This document shows, piece after piece, positions 43,886 through 52,844 of a stretch of 64,000 nt of DNA. Made by a program: the position numbers and the translations under genes. The stretch comes from Ignavibacteria bacterium (GTDB taxonomy: Bacteria; Bacteroidota; Ignavibacteria; Tepidaquicellales; Tepidaquicellaceae): contig JADJTX010000003.1 of NCBI GenBank assembly GCA_016710985.1, positions 124,001 to 188,000 on the forward strand. The letters are read 5' to 3'. Position 1 is the first letter of the stretch, and each line of letters starts with the position of its first letter. The notes below the pieces were generated by a model, which saw nothing but the letters and a program-made list of their open reading frames with translations, searched no databases and had not been told where the DNA came from.

Positions 43886-45741
43886 CTCTTCCTGCTTACA
43901 AATAAGACGGAATTATTATTCGTAATTAGTACATCCGTCAGGTCTGTTAAATTATCTCCGCTCATATCAGACGATTTATAACCTGTTACAAAATTACCCG
44001 CGGCATTATATACATCTATAACATCCGTCAGATTTACAAAGCCGTCCTGATTATTATCCCCGCTGTAAAATGCATGTCTTAAAGGTGACAGATCGACCTG
44101 TATCATATTGTTTCCGTATGCCTGAGTCACAACAGTAGCAAAATTAAAAGTAGCAGTTCCTGATGAAAATCCAATTGAAGAGCTGCTCCACGTTTCTATG
44201 GAGTTTCTGTGTTTTACTGATATAAAATAATTTACTCCGTTTACAGCATTTGAAAAGAGAAAAACCCCGGTTCCCGAAGAGCTCATAACTCCTTTTGATG
44301 AATCAACTGTATTGTAAGGAGATGAATTATTTTTTAAATAAACTCTTACTGTGTCGCCTGTCATATTATTTGAAACAGAATTATAAAACCCCTGAATGAA
44401 TGCAGTGAGATTTAAAGTAAGTAAAGAACCTGTTTGTGAATATTTTATTGTGGCATAATCATTACCGGTTCCGTTCCCTGCGCTTACACCTGTCACATAT
44501 ACATTCCCGGAGACGTCTAATGCAAGGGAATATGCATAATCAAATCCGCTTATTGGTCCGTTATATCTTTTGACCCACTGCTGAACACCTGATGAATTGT
44601 ATTTTATTGTCGCATAGTCATTACCTGTTCCGCTTCCCGCACTTGTACCTGTCAAATATACATTTCCGGAGCCATCAACTTCGGCAAAACGCGGAACATC
44701 AGAGCCATTTCCCGGTCCGTTATATCTTCGAACCCATAACGAATCCCCTGATGAGTTATATTTTATTGTAGCATAATCGGTACCTGTTCCGCTTCCCGTA
44801 CTTGCGCCTGTCACATATATATTCCCGGAGACGTCAAGTGCGAGGGAATATGCTGTATCATTACTATTCCCCGGTCCGTTATATCTACGCTGCCATTTCT
44901 CGGTGCCGGAGGAATCGTACTTGATTGTGAGATAGTCATCTGTTCCGCTTCCAGCACTATAACCTGTCACATACACATTCCCGGAGCCGTCAACGGCAAT
45001 TTTATGGGATACATCATAGCCAATGCCATCATACTCCCGAACCCACTTCTCGACGCCTGCCGAATTATATTTTATAGTGAGATAAGCGTATCCGCTAAAT
45101 CTATAAGATAAGCCTGTCACGTACACATTGCCTGAACCATCAACAGAGATGGAAGTCGCTACATCATTTACTCCCCAATTTGCTCTTCGTACCCACAACG
45201 AATCCCCTGAGGAATTATATTTTATTGTGACATAATCACCATTAATACCTGTGCTGTAGCCGGCCACATACACGTTCCCCGATATATCAACTGCCAGGGC
45301 ATATGCATCATCACCGCTGTTTCCCGATCCGTTATATCTTCGTACCCATATTGAATCACCTGATGAATTATATTTTATGGTTGCATAATCATGACCAGTT
45401 CCGCTTCCCGTACTTGCGCCTGTTACATATACATTTCCGGAAACATCAACTTTGATCCGGTATGCCAGATCTTCACTATTTCCCGGCCCGTTATATCTCC
45501 GAACCCACTGCTGGGCACCGGCAGAATTGTATTTTACAGTTGAATAGTCATCCCCCGTTGCGCTTCCTTTACTGGATCCTGTCACATAAACATTACCCGA
45601 GCCATCGGCTGCAACTGAATATCCATAATCATTATTGTTTCCCGGGGGTCCGTTGTATCTCGAGACCCATTCCTCTGTAACCTGTGAGTCCGCCTTGTTT
45701 AGAATAAATAGAAATGATAGAACTGTTAATACTTTTTTCAT
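43879..45741 (-). CDS. Secreted SBBP-repeat protein with dockerin-like module
   Basis: The protein has 620 residues. The ribosome binding site is GGAGAG, 4 bases before the ATG. A signal peptide (KKVLTVLSFLFILNKADS) leads into about nine SBBP repeats (VDGSGNVYVTGYSAGSGTDD, then YLTIKYDSSGTEKW). The shared C-terminal module follows: FYNSVSNNMTGDTVRVYLKN, SVKHRNSIETWS, YGNNMIQVDLSPLRHAFYSG, then GDNNQDGFVNLTDV and SDMSGDNLTDLTDV, ending FVSRKRP. It is a tandem paralog of 42037-43676, which has a T9SS domain instead, so the two differ mainly in how they end. Confidence 0.88.
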   Translation of the reverse strand: MKKVLTVLSFLFILNKADSQVTEEWVSRYNGPPGNNNDYGYSVAADGSGNVYVTGSSKGSATGDDYSTVKYNSAGAQQWVRRYNGPGNSEDLAYRIKVDVSGNVYVTGASTGSGTGHDYATIKYNSSGDSIWVRRYNGSGNSGDDAYALAVDISGNVYVAGYSTGINGDYVTIKYNSSGDSLWVRRANWGVNDVATSISVDGSGNVYVTGLSYRFSGYAYLTIKYNSAGVEKWVREYDGIGYDVSHKIAVDGSGNVYVTGYSAGSGTDDYLTIKYDSSGTEKWQRRYNGPGNSNDTAYSLALDVSGNIYVTGASTGSGTGTDYATIKYNSSGDSLWVRRYNGPGNGSDVPRFAEVDGSGNVYLTGTSAGSGTGNDYATIKYNSSGVQQWVKRYNGPISGFDYAYSLALDVSGNVYVTGVSAGNGTGNDYATIKYSQTGSLLTLNLTAFIQGFYNSVSNNMTGDTVRVYLKNNSSPYNTVDSSKGVMSSSGTGVFLFSNAVNGVNYFISVKHRNSIETWSSSSIGFSSGTATFNFATVVTQAYGNNMIQVDLSPLRHAFYSGDNNQDGFVNLTDVIDVYNAAGNFVTGYKSSDMSGDNLTDLTDVLITNNNSVLFVSRKRP

Positions 45742-45761
45742 TTTCTCTCCGTTTATTTTTA

Positions 45762-45920
45762 GTATTGAGTATTGAGTATTGAGTATTGAGTATTGAGTAT
45801 CCGTTCAAACACCACGTTTCACATTTGACGTCTGACATTTGACGTCTGACATTTGACGTTTCACGTTTCACGTCTGACATTGAAAAATTCCAAATCCGAA
45901 ATCCCAAATTCCAAATCCGA
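45762..45920. repeat. Three consecutive heptamer arrays with different words
   Basis: GTATTGA units (45762-45799), GTCTGAC/ATTTGAC/GTTTCAC units (45816-45881) and AAATCCG/AAATCCC/AAATTCC units (45888-45920) fill the gap between two minus-strand genes. The last array ends at the TAA stop of the upstream gene (45921-45923). All three keep a 7-bp period. Confidence 0.92.
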
Positions 45921-47599
45921 TTATTTCACTAACATCATTCTCTTTACCTCTGTAAAATTTTCTGTTTCAAGTTTATAAAAATAAACACCGCTTGGATACT
46001 TAGTAGCTTCCCACTCAACCGAGTAGCTTCCTGCTGCTAAGTTTTTATTAACTAATGTTTCAACTTCATTTCCCAGAATATTATAAACTTTTAAAGAAAC
46101 AAATCCCAAATCCGAAATCCCAAATTCCAAATTCGTAACAGGATTGAATGGATTAGGATAATTTTGCTTCAGTGAAAATGATTCAGGGATTTCTGTAGAA
46201 ACCTGTTTTATATTAATTGTCCCGTTACCGTTGATCTTTGCTCCGTATATTCCCAATCCATTTGCGCCGACACCGTTAAATGTCTGCCATACTGCAATCG
46301 CTCCGTCACCATTTTTTGCTAATTGAAACCTGTGATATGAAGGATTGTAAATGCTGGAAGCTAAAGTTCTGAGATTCGGTGTCCAGGAAAATGTACTGTC
46401 ACTTTTGATCCTTGCGACAGAGAAATTTGTCTGGCTGTTATATACAAAAATATAAGCACCGCCTGAATTGTCACTGATAAGATTCGGCTCGGGATAATAT
46501 GTGGAATAGTTTGTTACAAGCACTCCGTTTGATGTCCATTGAGTATTTCCTGCTGCATTCAGTTTCTGACAATAGACATCATTGTTGATAAACACTCTTC
46601 TTCCGTCAGTCCATACAATAATATAATTTCCGTCCGATGTTCTTGATAAATTGAGACTTGTCTGTGCTCCGTTTTCATTACAAACGACATTGCCTGTTGC
46701 ATTCCACTGCACTGCGCCGGCTAAATTTATTCTCTGAGCATAGATATCTGATTGTGTTGCTCCGCCGCCGTTTGTTGCCCAGGCTATTACTGCTCCGCCA
46801 ACTCCATCTGATACAGCCCGGATCAGCGGATAATTATTTGGAGTCAGGTACAATGCGGTTTTCGGAAGAAAATTTCCCGAGGAGTCTACATGGCTCTTCC
46901 AGACATTATAAGGACCGGGAACATTGTAATAGAAAATATGTGCGCCTCCTCTTTCATCTGAAGTTATGACAGGAGCGCGGCACTCTCCGCTTTCACTTAG
47001 ATTCAATCCGTTGCTTGCCGGTGACCATTTCACTGTTCCGTTTGACGAAACTCGCTGGGCGAAAACTAAAGTTGTTCCTCCTCCCCACGTCACCTGATAA
47101 GTTATTATTATTCCGCCGCTTTTATCTGTAACAGCGTTGTAAATATCCGCGCCAAGCTGCGGCCAGCCTGCAATATAAAAGGGAACAGACCACATACTAA
47201 TACCGGCAGTATTAATTTTCTTAGCCCATACCCTGCCTCCGCCGTTTGTAGTACTATACAAAACAATAATGTTACCATCACTTGTATAAACAGCTTTCGG
47301 AACGGAGTAAAAAACACTGTCAGCGATCTTCTTACCGGCAGATGTCCATAGCTTGTTTCCCGCAGCATCTAAGCGCTGTCCGTAAAGATCAGCCTCATTC
47401 TGGCCGTAATTTCTCAGATCTGTCCAGAAAATAAAATATCCGCCGCTCCCGTCTGTTACCATTACAGGTTCTTTTTGATCAGTGGGTCATTGCAGACAAC
47501 CATTGGATTATTCGGATCACCGGTCCACTGCGATTGAGAATCAGATTGAATAACCAATACTAATGTTAATGCAAGTAAAAAAATATTTAATGTTTTCAT
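45921..47599 (-). CDS. Secreted WTD-repeat protein with T9SS type A domain, one frame break
   Basis: From ATG 47599 the signal peptide MKTLNIFLLALTLVLVIQSD runs to SQSQWTGDPNNP and then meets a stop; KEPVMVTDGSGGYF continues in the next frame. One missing A in the A run near 47472 explains this. Joined, the protein has about 558 residues. Its repeats contain SGGYFIFWTDLRN, GGAVIAWATNGG or IIVWTDGRRV, reminiscent of BNR-like propellers. It ends in a T9SS type A domain (NYPNPFNPVTNLEFG, ending VKRMMLVK). Five perfect heptamers (46101-46135) encode NLEFGISDLGF within that domain. The function is unknown. Confidence 0.82.
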
Positions 47600-47620
47600 A
47601 TTTAATTATTGTTATTTTTA

Positions 47621-47812
47621 ATTTTATTCATTATTCATTATTCATTATTCATTATTCATTATTCATTATTCATTATTCAATGTTCATTATTCATTATTCA
47701 TTGTTCATTATTCATTGTTCATTGTTCATTGTTCATTATTCATTGTTCATTATTCATTGTTCATTGTTCATTGTTCATTGTTCATTGTTCATTGCTCATT
47801 ATTCATTGTTAA
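47621..47812. repeat. Long heptamer array (ATTCATT / GTTCATT)
   Basis: About 27 units of ATTCATT and GTTCATT type lie just upstream of the minus-strand gene start at 47599. The array is open in several frames and would encode a hydrophobic IHYSLFI repeat, but there is no reason to think it is translated. The TTCATTG word also encodes the signal-peptide cores at 12361 and 18866. Confidence 0.93.
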
Positions 47813-47825
47813 GGTGCTTTCTTGA

Positions 47826-48083
47826 TTATCTCCTCACTCCATTTTCCTGACCGTCCCTGCTCATCGGAGCTACTCTGAATAAATACTCTTTATTTGATCT
47901 GAGATTTCTTAATGTGTAACGCGACTCTGAAATTATATCAAGAACTTTCCACTTAATTTCCTTCGAATGATTCGGGATTGCAACTTCAATTATGTATGAG
48001 ACCGCGTTTTCAACTGAATCCCATTGAAGATTAACTTCTCCCTTTGAATCTCCTTTTGCAGCTGATAGATTGTTCAATGTCAT
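47826..48083 (-). CDS. Small fibronectin type III-like protein
   Basis: The protein has 85 residues from the ATG at 48083 (MTLNNLSAAKGD); the frame extends seven codons further. It is a single Fn3-like domain: GEVNLQWDSVENAVSYIIEV, WKVLDIISESRYTLRNL and EYLFRVAPMSRDGQE, with the usual Trp, Tyr and Leu core positions. There is no signal peptide, odd for an Fn3 protein, so it may be a separated domain of a larger gene. It diverges from the TPR-like gene at 48258. Confidence 0.65.
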   Translation of the reverse strand: MTLNNLSAAKGDSKGEVNLQWDSVENAVSYIIEVAIPNHSKEIKWKVLDIISESRYTLRNLRSNKEYLFRVAPMSRDGQENGVRR

Positions 48084-48257
48084 TTTATTTTTTTTCACAC
48101 ACAAAAATATATCAGCAGTATTGGTTAATCAAAGAGAGTTATTTTGAATTGTTGCAGTCAGCGAAAGAAGATTATTACTAAATTAGTTGTTTTTAAAAGA
48201 TTTTTGAACAATTTTATGTTTGAGATGTAACCATAAAGTTTACTAAACTTTTTGAAT

Positions 48258-49712
48258 ATGTTTAAATCCGCTTTAATCGAATCGCTGAAAACATTCAGCA
48301 AACAGGAAATAAAGGAATTCAGCCTGTTCATTCAGTCACCTTTCTTTAACACAAATCAAAGCGTAATAAAACTATACGAACAGGTCAAAAAGCTTTATCC
48401 GGAATTCGGAGAAGAACAATCTGATAAAAAATTGTTATTCGAAAGTGCTTTTGGAAAAATAAAGTATAATGACAGTTTTATGAGAATGACCGTTTTCCGT
48501 TTGCAGGAATTGATAAAGGAATTTCTTATTTACAGAAATCTGCAGCGTCATCATTTGATGAAGGAAACACATCTTCTTGATGAGCTCAATTCCAGAGAAC
48601 TGAATAGTTTAATGATGAAGTCCATAAACGAAATGGATAAAAAAATAGAAAAATTAAATACAAAGGAAGCGGAAACATATTTTGCAAAATTCAAACTGGA
48701 ATACTTCAAGAACGATATTAAATCCAGGGATACCAAAACGATCACTTATAAAGATGCCCTGGACAAAGATCTGATGGTTGAACAGAAGAGTTTAAATATT
48801 TTTTTCTTTATAAGCTCTTTAAAATTTTTTCAGTATTTTTTGAATCAAAAAAGTTTTGTTGTTAACGCAGAAGGATACCCTGAATTTATGAATAACATTT
48901 TAGAATACTTGAAATTGAATGATAACTATTTAAGTGTTCCTGTCCTTAAGGTTTACTATTACATTGTTTTAATGCAAAGTACTGATGAAGATAAATATTT
49001 TTTTGAGCTGAAGAAAATACTTTTTGAAGATAAAGATGATCTGAGCTATATTGAAAAATTTAACTTAATTGTGACCTTACGGAACTATGCTCAGAGAAAA
49101 TTTAATGACGGGAATGCTGAGTTTAAATCATTAATGATTGATATTATAAAGTTTTCAATCGAAAAAAATATACTTACTATTGCTGAAGGCGGAAAATACA
49201 TGAATGAAATCAGGTTCATGAATATTGTATGGGTGGGGATACAGTCAAATGAATTAGAATGGCTTGGCGAGTTTATGAAAAAATTCATAAGCCGAATAGA
49301 ACCGGATAAAAGGCAATATGTACTTGCCTACAACACTGCTTGTGTGGAATTTGAAAAAGGCAATTATAACGAGGCACTGGAAAAGCTCGGGAAAAGCGGT
49401 CCGATCAAAAACGTTATCTATAAGGCAGCAATAAAACAATTAACCCTTATGATCTATTACGAGCTTCATGAATTTGTCCCGGCAGCAGATCTGATGGATG
49501 CATACCGGCATTTTCTCAGAACCGATAAACTTCTCCCGGAATTATACATAACTAAGTGCAATTCATTTCTTGACTATTACAACAGGTTGTTAAAAATTAA
49601 TGATAATCCTGAAAATAGCAGCTTTGAAATATCTGAATTAATCTCAGAACTAAATTCTACTTCACATGCATGGCTTCTGAAAAAAGCGAAAGAACTGGAA
49701 AGAAGAAAGTGA
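48258..49712 (+). CDS. Conserved helical (TPR-like) protein of unknown function, paralog 2
   Basis: The protein has 484 residues from ATG 48258 (MFKSALIESLKTFSKQEIKE); an in-frame TTG lies two codons upstream. Landmarks shared with the genes at 24460 and 56896 are EFSLFIQSPFFN near the N-terminus, YNDSFMRMTVFRLQELIKEF, AYRHFLRTDKLL and a final WLLKKAKELE. The middle has TPR-like helix pairs (GNYNEALEKLGKSG). It is probably cytoplasmic with an unknown role. The stop codon lies directly at the start of a 21-bp minisatellite. Confidence 0.73.
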   Translation: MFKSALIESLKTFSKQEIKEFSLFIQSPFFNTNQSVIKLYEQVKKLYPEFGEEQSDKKLLFESAFGKIKYNDSFMRMTVFRLQELIKEFLIYRNLQRHHLMKETHLLDELNSRELNSLMMKSINEMDKKIEKLNTKEAETYFAKFKLEYFKNDIKSRDTKTITYKDALDKDLMVEQKSLNIFFFISSLKFFQYFLNQKSFVVNAEGYPEFMNNILEYLKLNDNYLSVPVLKVYYYIVLMQSTDEDKYFFELKKILFEDKDDLSYIEKFNLIVTLRNYAQRKFNDGNAEFKSLMIDIIKFSIEKNILTIAEGGKYMNEIRFMNIVWVGIQSNELEWLGEFMKKFISRIEPDKRQYVLAYNTACVEFEKGNYNEALEKLGKSGPIKNVIYKAAIKQLTLMIYYELHEFVPAADLMDAYRHFLRTDKLLPELYITKCNSFLDYYNRLLKINDNPENSSFEISELISELNSTSHAWLLKKAKELERRK

Positions 49713-50090
49713 TTCACCCGACGTTATAAGTGTTACACCCGACGTTATAAGTGTTACACCCGACGTTATAAGTGTTACTCTCGACGTAATAAGTGTTACA
49801 CTGGACGTAATAAGTGTTACACCCGACACTATAAGTGTTACACTCGACGCTGTAAGTGATTCCTGTAAGTGACACTCGACGCTGTAAGTGTTACACCCGA
49901 CGCTATAAGTGTTACACCGACGTTATAAGTGTTACACCCACGGGCTTTTAGTGTTACACCCGACGCTATAAGTGTTACACCCGACGCTGTAAGTGATTCA
50001 CTCGGAGCTGTAAGTGTTACACTCAACGCTGTAAGTGTTACACTCAACGCTGTAAGTGTTACACCCGACACTATAAGTGATTCATTAAAC
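49712..50090. repeat. 21-bp minisatellite (GTTATAAGTGTTACACCCGAC)
   Basis: About 17 diverged copies, with occasional short or interrupted units (for instance near 49860 and 49940). The unit can be read as three heptamers (GTTATAA, GTGTTAC, ACCCGAC). Every frame gives a seven-residue peptide repeat, such as VTLTASG or SVTPDAI. There are no spacers, so it is not CRISPR-like. It starts at the stop codon of the upstream gene. Confidence 0.92.
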
Positions 50091-50316
50091 ACCTCCGGCA
50101 AATCGTCCGAAGCATGTTTCGATTCTTCCAAGCCTTATTCCAAATCTGATAACGCGTTTACCAAATTTAAAACAGGACTTTAGAAATTTAAAAATGCATT
50201 TTTAAATTTATTATCAAAGAACTGATGACTTAAGTCTGAATTGAATCAATTCAATTGTGAACATTTGCATTTTACTGAGGATTGTCGAATGGTAAGAAAT
50301 TTGCTTTCCGCCGTTG

Positions 50317-50383
50317 TTGGTCTTAGCCTGCCAAAAATTAATTCTCAATCTAAAATAAAATTGAAAATGGCAGGCGAGACCAA
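50317..50383. terminator. Strong hairpin between convergent genes
   Basis: TTGGTCTTAGCCTGCCA (50317-50333) pairs with TGGCAGGCGAGACCAA (50368-50383) with one mismatch, around a 34-base A/T-rich loop. It lies between the minisatellite and the RelE/ParE-type gene. It lacks a clear T tract, so its role as a terminator is a guess. Confidence 0.4.
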
Positions 50384-50463
50384 GGACAATGCGAACGAAC
50401 ATTTGTTGTTGGTCACACTTACTTCGTCCCTGAAGAGTCATCACATTTCTAACCTGGTTTTTT

Positions 50464-50739
50464 TCAGGGATCCTGTCTCACATCGAAAAACGTTAGAATA
50501 ATAATTTTATCGGATTTGATTCTATAAAATATTTTGGTGTGTCTGGTGAGTAATATTCCCCGGATTTGTTTATCCTTTACTTCAATAGAACCCATCAGGG
50601 GAAAATTCTTTAGCAGATCTAAAAAGTCTTTTGTCTTTTGTTCGAATGCTTCTTCGAGTTTATAACCCCATTCTGTTCTGATATATTCTTTAATTAGATT
50701 ATAACTCTTTTCACCTCGTTTTGTAAATGAGATTTTCAT
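50464..50739 (-). CDS. RelE/ParE-superfamily toxin
   Basis: The protein has 91 residues. Small toxin fold features: KISFTKRGEKSYNLIKEYI (first strand and helix), GYKLEEAFEQKTKDFLDLLK, FPLMGSIEVKDKQIRGILL and the final strands HTKIFYRIKSDKIIILTFFD with RQDP. The pattern fits ParE/RelE-type toxins, which target either gyrase or ribosome-bound mRNA; the sequence does not decide between them. It follows the small upstream gene by 5 bases in the antitoxin-toxin order. Confidence 0.8.
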   Translation of the reverse strand: MKISFTKRGEKSYNLIKEYIRTEWGYKLEEAFEQKTKDFLDLLKNFPLMGSIEVKDKQIRGILLTRHTKIFYRIKSDKIIILTFFDVRQDP

Positions 50740-50744
50740 CTATT

Positions 50745-50969
50745 CTATTTAAATATTTCATCACTGTCAATTAAATTATTTTCATTTTCGGATTCATTAT
50801 AAGCCAAAAGGACTTCATTTTTTTGTTTATCAGTCAAAGATTCCCAAAGTTTTCCGGACTGACTCTTTTCTTTTGATTTTAAAAAATCATAAAGTGTTTG
50901 CAATAATTGTTCGCTTTGAATGGTTTCAACTATTTTATGGATATTTGATTTTAATTCGGTAGTACTCAT
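50745..50969 (-). CDS. Putative antitoxin of the RelE/ParE-type toxin
   Basis: The protein has 74 residues and is highly charged: MSTTELKSNIHKIVETIQSE at the N-terminus, then LYDFLKSKEK, LWESLTDKQKNEVLLAYNES and an acidic tail. The pattern of a short N-terminal helix followed by LTDKQKNEVL resembles antitoxins of ParE-like modules common in Bacteroidota. Identification rests mainly on its position directly before the toxin gene. Confidence 0.75.
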   Translation of the reverse strand: MSTTELKSNIHKIVETIQSEQLLQTLYDFLKSKEKSQSGKLWESLTDKQKNEVLLAYNESENENNLIDSDEIFK

Positions 50970-51187
50970 CTGCTTAGATTTTCATTTAATGTTTTATTTA
51001 TAACTTTATAACCATTAAAATATTTATTGTGATACTATAATTTTTCATAATATCCTTTTTTAAATTAATAATATTTATACTAAATTAAAATCTATTACTT
51101 AAAATTCACTCTCCGTTTCTCTCCGTTGTTTATTCAATTACAAAACACTAATTAATTGCGAGTTACAAGTTACGAATATAGTTACAG

Positions 51188-51265
51188 TTTCGTCTGACGT
51201 TTGACGTCTCACGTTTCACGTTTGACGTCTCACATCTGACTTTTGACGTTTCACACGTCTCACGG
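51188..51265. repeat. Heptamer array (GTTTGAC/GTCTCAC) supplying a stop codon
   Basis: About ten 7-bp units run up to and across the TGA stop (51260-51262, TCA on this strand) of the YCF48/dockerin-like gene. The rest of the gap 50970-51187 is A/T-rich with no gene seen. Confidence 0.88.
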
Positions 51266-52774
51266 TCTAACCTTGCTCACAAAATTATTCGAATTATTAT
51301 TTGTAATAATGACATCCGTTAAGTCGGATATATTATCCCCGTTCATATCTGAAGGGACATATCCGTTTGTAAAAATACTTGCTGCATTATAAACTCCAAT
51401 CACATCGGTAAGATTTACAAATCCGTCCTGATTAAAGTCACCGCTGTAAAATGCGAACCTGACAGGAGAAGTATCGACCTGTTTCAGATTATTACCATAA
51501 GCTTTGTTTGCAGCAGGATAGAAATCATAATACAGATCATTGTTTGTAAAAACCTGTGTTGTCTTACTCCATGTTTCGATTGAGTTACGATGATTGATCT
51601 GAATGTAGTAAGGAACCGAATTAAAAACCGCAGGACCCAATTCAATAATTCCGTATCCTCCGTTGTTTAGCTGACCTTTTGAACTTGTTATAATATTGAA
51701 TGGAGCTGTTGAAGATCTTACAGTAACGGATATTGTGTCGGGTACAAGCAGGTTTGTGGAAGGGTTATAGAATCCTTCAATCACTGAAGTCCCTATGAAA
51801 CGTTTGAGGCTGCCGCCGCCGTCATTAGTTCTTAAGAATATTCCGTTTCTTCCCATGCTGATATATTCGACGTATCCTAAAGTCATTACCTGATAAATGT
51901 CTTCAGTTGTCGGAGTAGTTTGTTTATACCATTTAGTAAAAGTCTGTTCATAGCATCTTAAGATCGTACCGTTTGCTCCGCCGATCAGATAACCATATCC
52001 CAGCCACACGCTGTAAAGATCTTCAGTCACAGGACTTGGAACAATATTCCATGTTTCACCGAAGTTAGTAGTTTTCAATATTGTTCCGTCTTCGCCGACT
52101 GCCATATATGTTGCTCCTGAATTAGTCATGACTGAATAAAGATTTTTAGTTGTACCGCTTGGGATCACTCTCCATTTAATATGCTCTCCGTTTGAATGTG
52201 TAAACCCTACACTGTCGGCTTTCATAATGAGACCGTTATCTCCGACAAAAATATGTCCGCTGCTGTAATTTATATTCCTTCCTGCTGCTATCCTTGTCGC
52301 AGCAGTATCCTTTCTCCAGTTGACTCCGTCTTTTATGAAAAAATGTCCTCCAGTTCCGGCTACAACTGTGGAGGAGTAAAAAAAATACCCGCTTACAAAA
52401 GACAGAGCTTCCAGTATTATCTGAGGAGAAACAGAAATTCTCATTACTGTATCCATTGACTCATGTTTATATCCGAAGGCATTACCTCCGCCTGCGGTTG
52501 TCCAGTTATCATTACTTTGTCCCATTACAATTTTCAAAGGGCTTCCGGTCAATAAAGGATCGTTGAAATTATATATAGTCCAGTTAAGTCCCCCGTTTGA
52601 ACTTTTGAATATTGTTCCGTTATCCGAACCCATATAAAGAACATTATATGCGCTTGCTTTACAGTCGTAAAGGTTCTGGGAAGTAAATGACGGCTGAATG
52701 AACCAGCCGGTCTGGGCATTTATGCTCTCAATTATTAAAATAAAGAACATTAAACCTGTGAGTAATTTTTTCAT
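51260..52774 (-). CDS. Secreted YCF48-like protein with dockerin-like module
   Basis: The protein has 504 residues. The signal peptide MKKLLTGLMFFILIIESINA is followed by YCF48/BNR-type repeats (VLYMGSDNGTIFKSSNGG; MAVGEDGTILKTTNFG; YISMGRNGIFLRTNDGG). The C-terminal module shared across the window comes next: FYNPSTNLLVPDTISVTVRS, QINHRNSIETWS, YGNNLKQVDTSPVRFAFYSG, then GDFNQDGFVNLTDV and SDMNGDNISDLTDV, ending FVSKVRP. The ectodomain is the same family as the T9SS-tailed proteins at 11156 and 18846. It is predicted extracellular; function unknown. Confidence 0.87.
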   Translation of the reverse strand: MKKLLTGLMFFILIIESINAQTGWFIQPSFTSQNLYDCKASAYNVLYMGSDNGTIFKSSNGGLNWTIYNFNDPLLTGSPLKIVMGQSNDNWTTAGGGNAFGYKHESMDTVMRISVSPQIILEALSFVSGYFFYSSTVVAGTGGHFFIKDGVNWRKDTAATRIAAGRNINYSSGHIFVGDNGLIMKADSVGFTHSNGEHIKWRVIPSGTTKNLYSVMTNSGATYMAVGEDGTILKTTNFGETWNIVPSPVTEDLYSVWLGYGYLIGGANGTILRCYEQTFTKWYKQTTPTTEDIYQVMTLGYVEYISMGRNGIFLRTNDGGGSLKRFIGTSVIEGFYNPSTNLLVPDTISVTVRSSTAPFNIITSSKGQLNNGGYGIIELGPAVFNSVPYYIQINHRNSIETWSKTTQVFTNNDLYYDFYPAANKAYGNNLKQVDTSPVRFAFYSGDFNQDGFVNLTDVIGVYNAASIFTNGYVPSDMNGDNISDLTDVIITNNNSNNFVSKVRP

Positions 52775-52844
52775 TTTACTTAAAATTAAATTTTCAAAAA
52801 ATAATTTTATTTAGAGTTACAAGTTACGTTTGACGTTTGACATC

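Noticed and set aside
47563..47850. Open frames encoding IHYSLFI repeats
   Set aside because: They are a by-product of the ATTCATT array; low complexity, several frames open at once.
49712..50090. CRISPR array
   Set aside because: The 21-bp units are directly adjacent, with no spacers of constant length and no cas genes in the window.
49838..50183. Open frames on both strands across the 21-bp minisatellite (VTLTASG and SVTPDAI repeats)
   Set aside because: They are open on both strands because of the repeat itself; there is no start context or homologous domain.
50317..50383. Integron attC site
   Set aside because: The stem is symmetrical and lacks the usual core-site ends (GTTRRRY) and extrahelical-base layout; no integrase is present.
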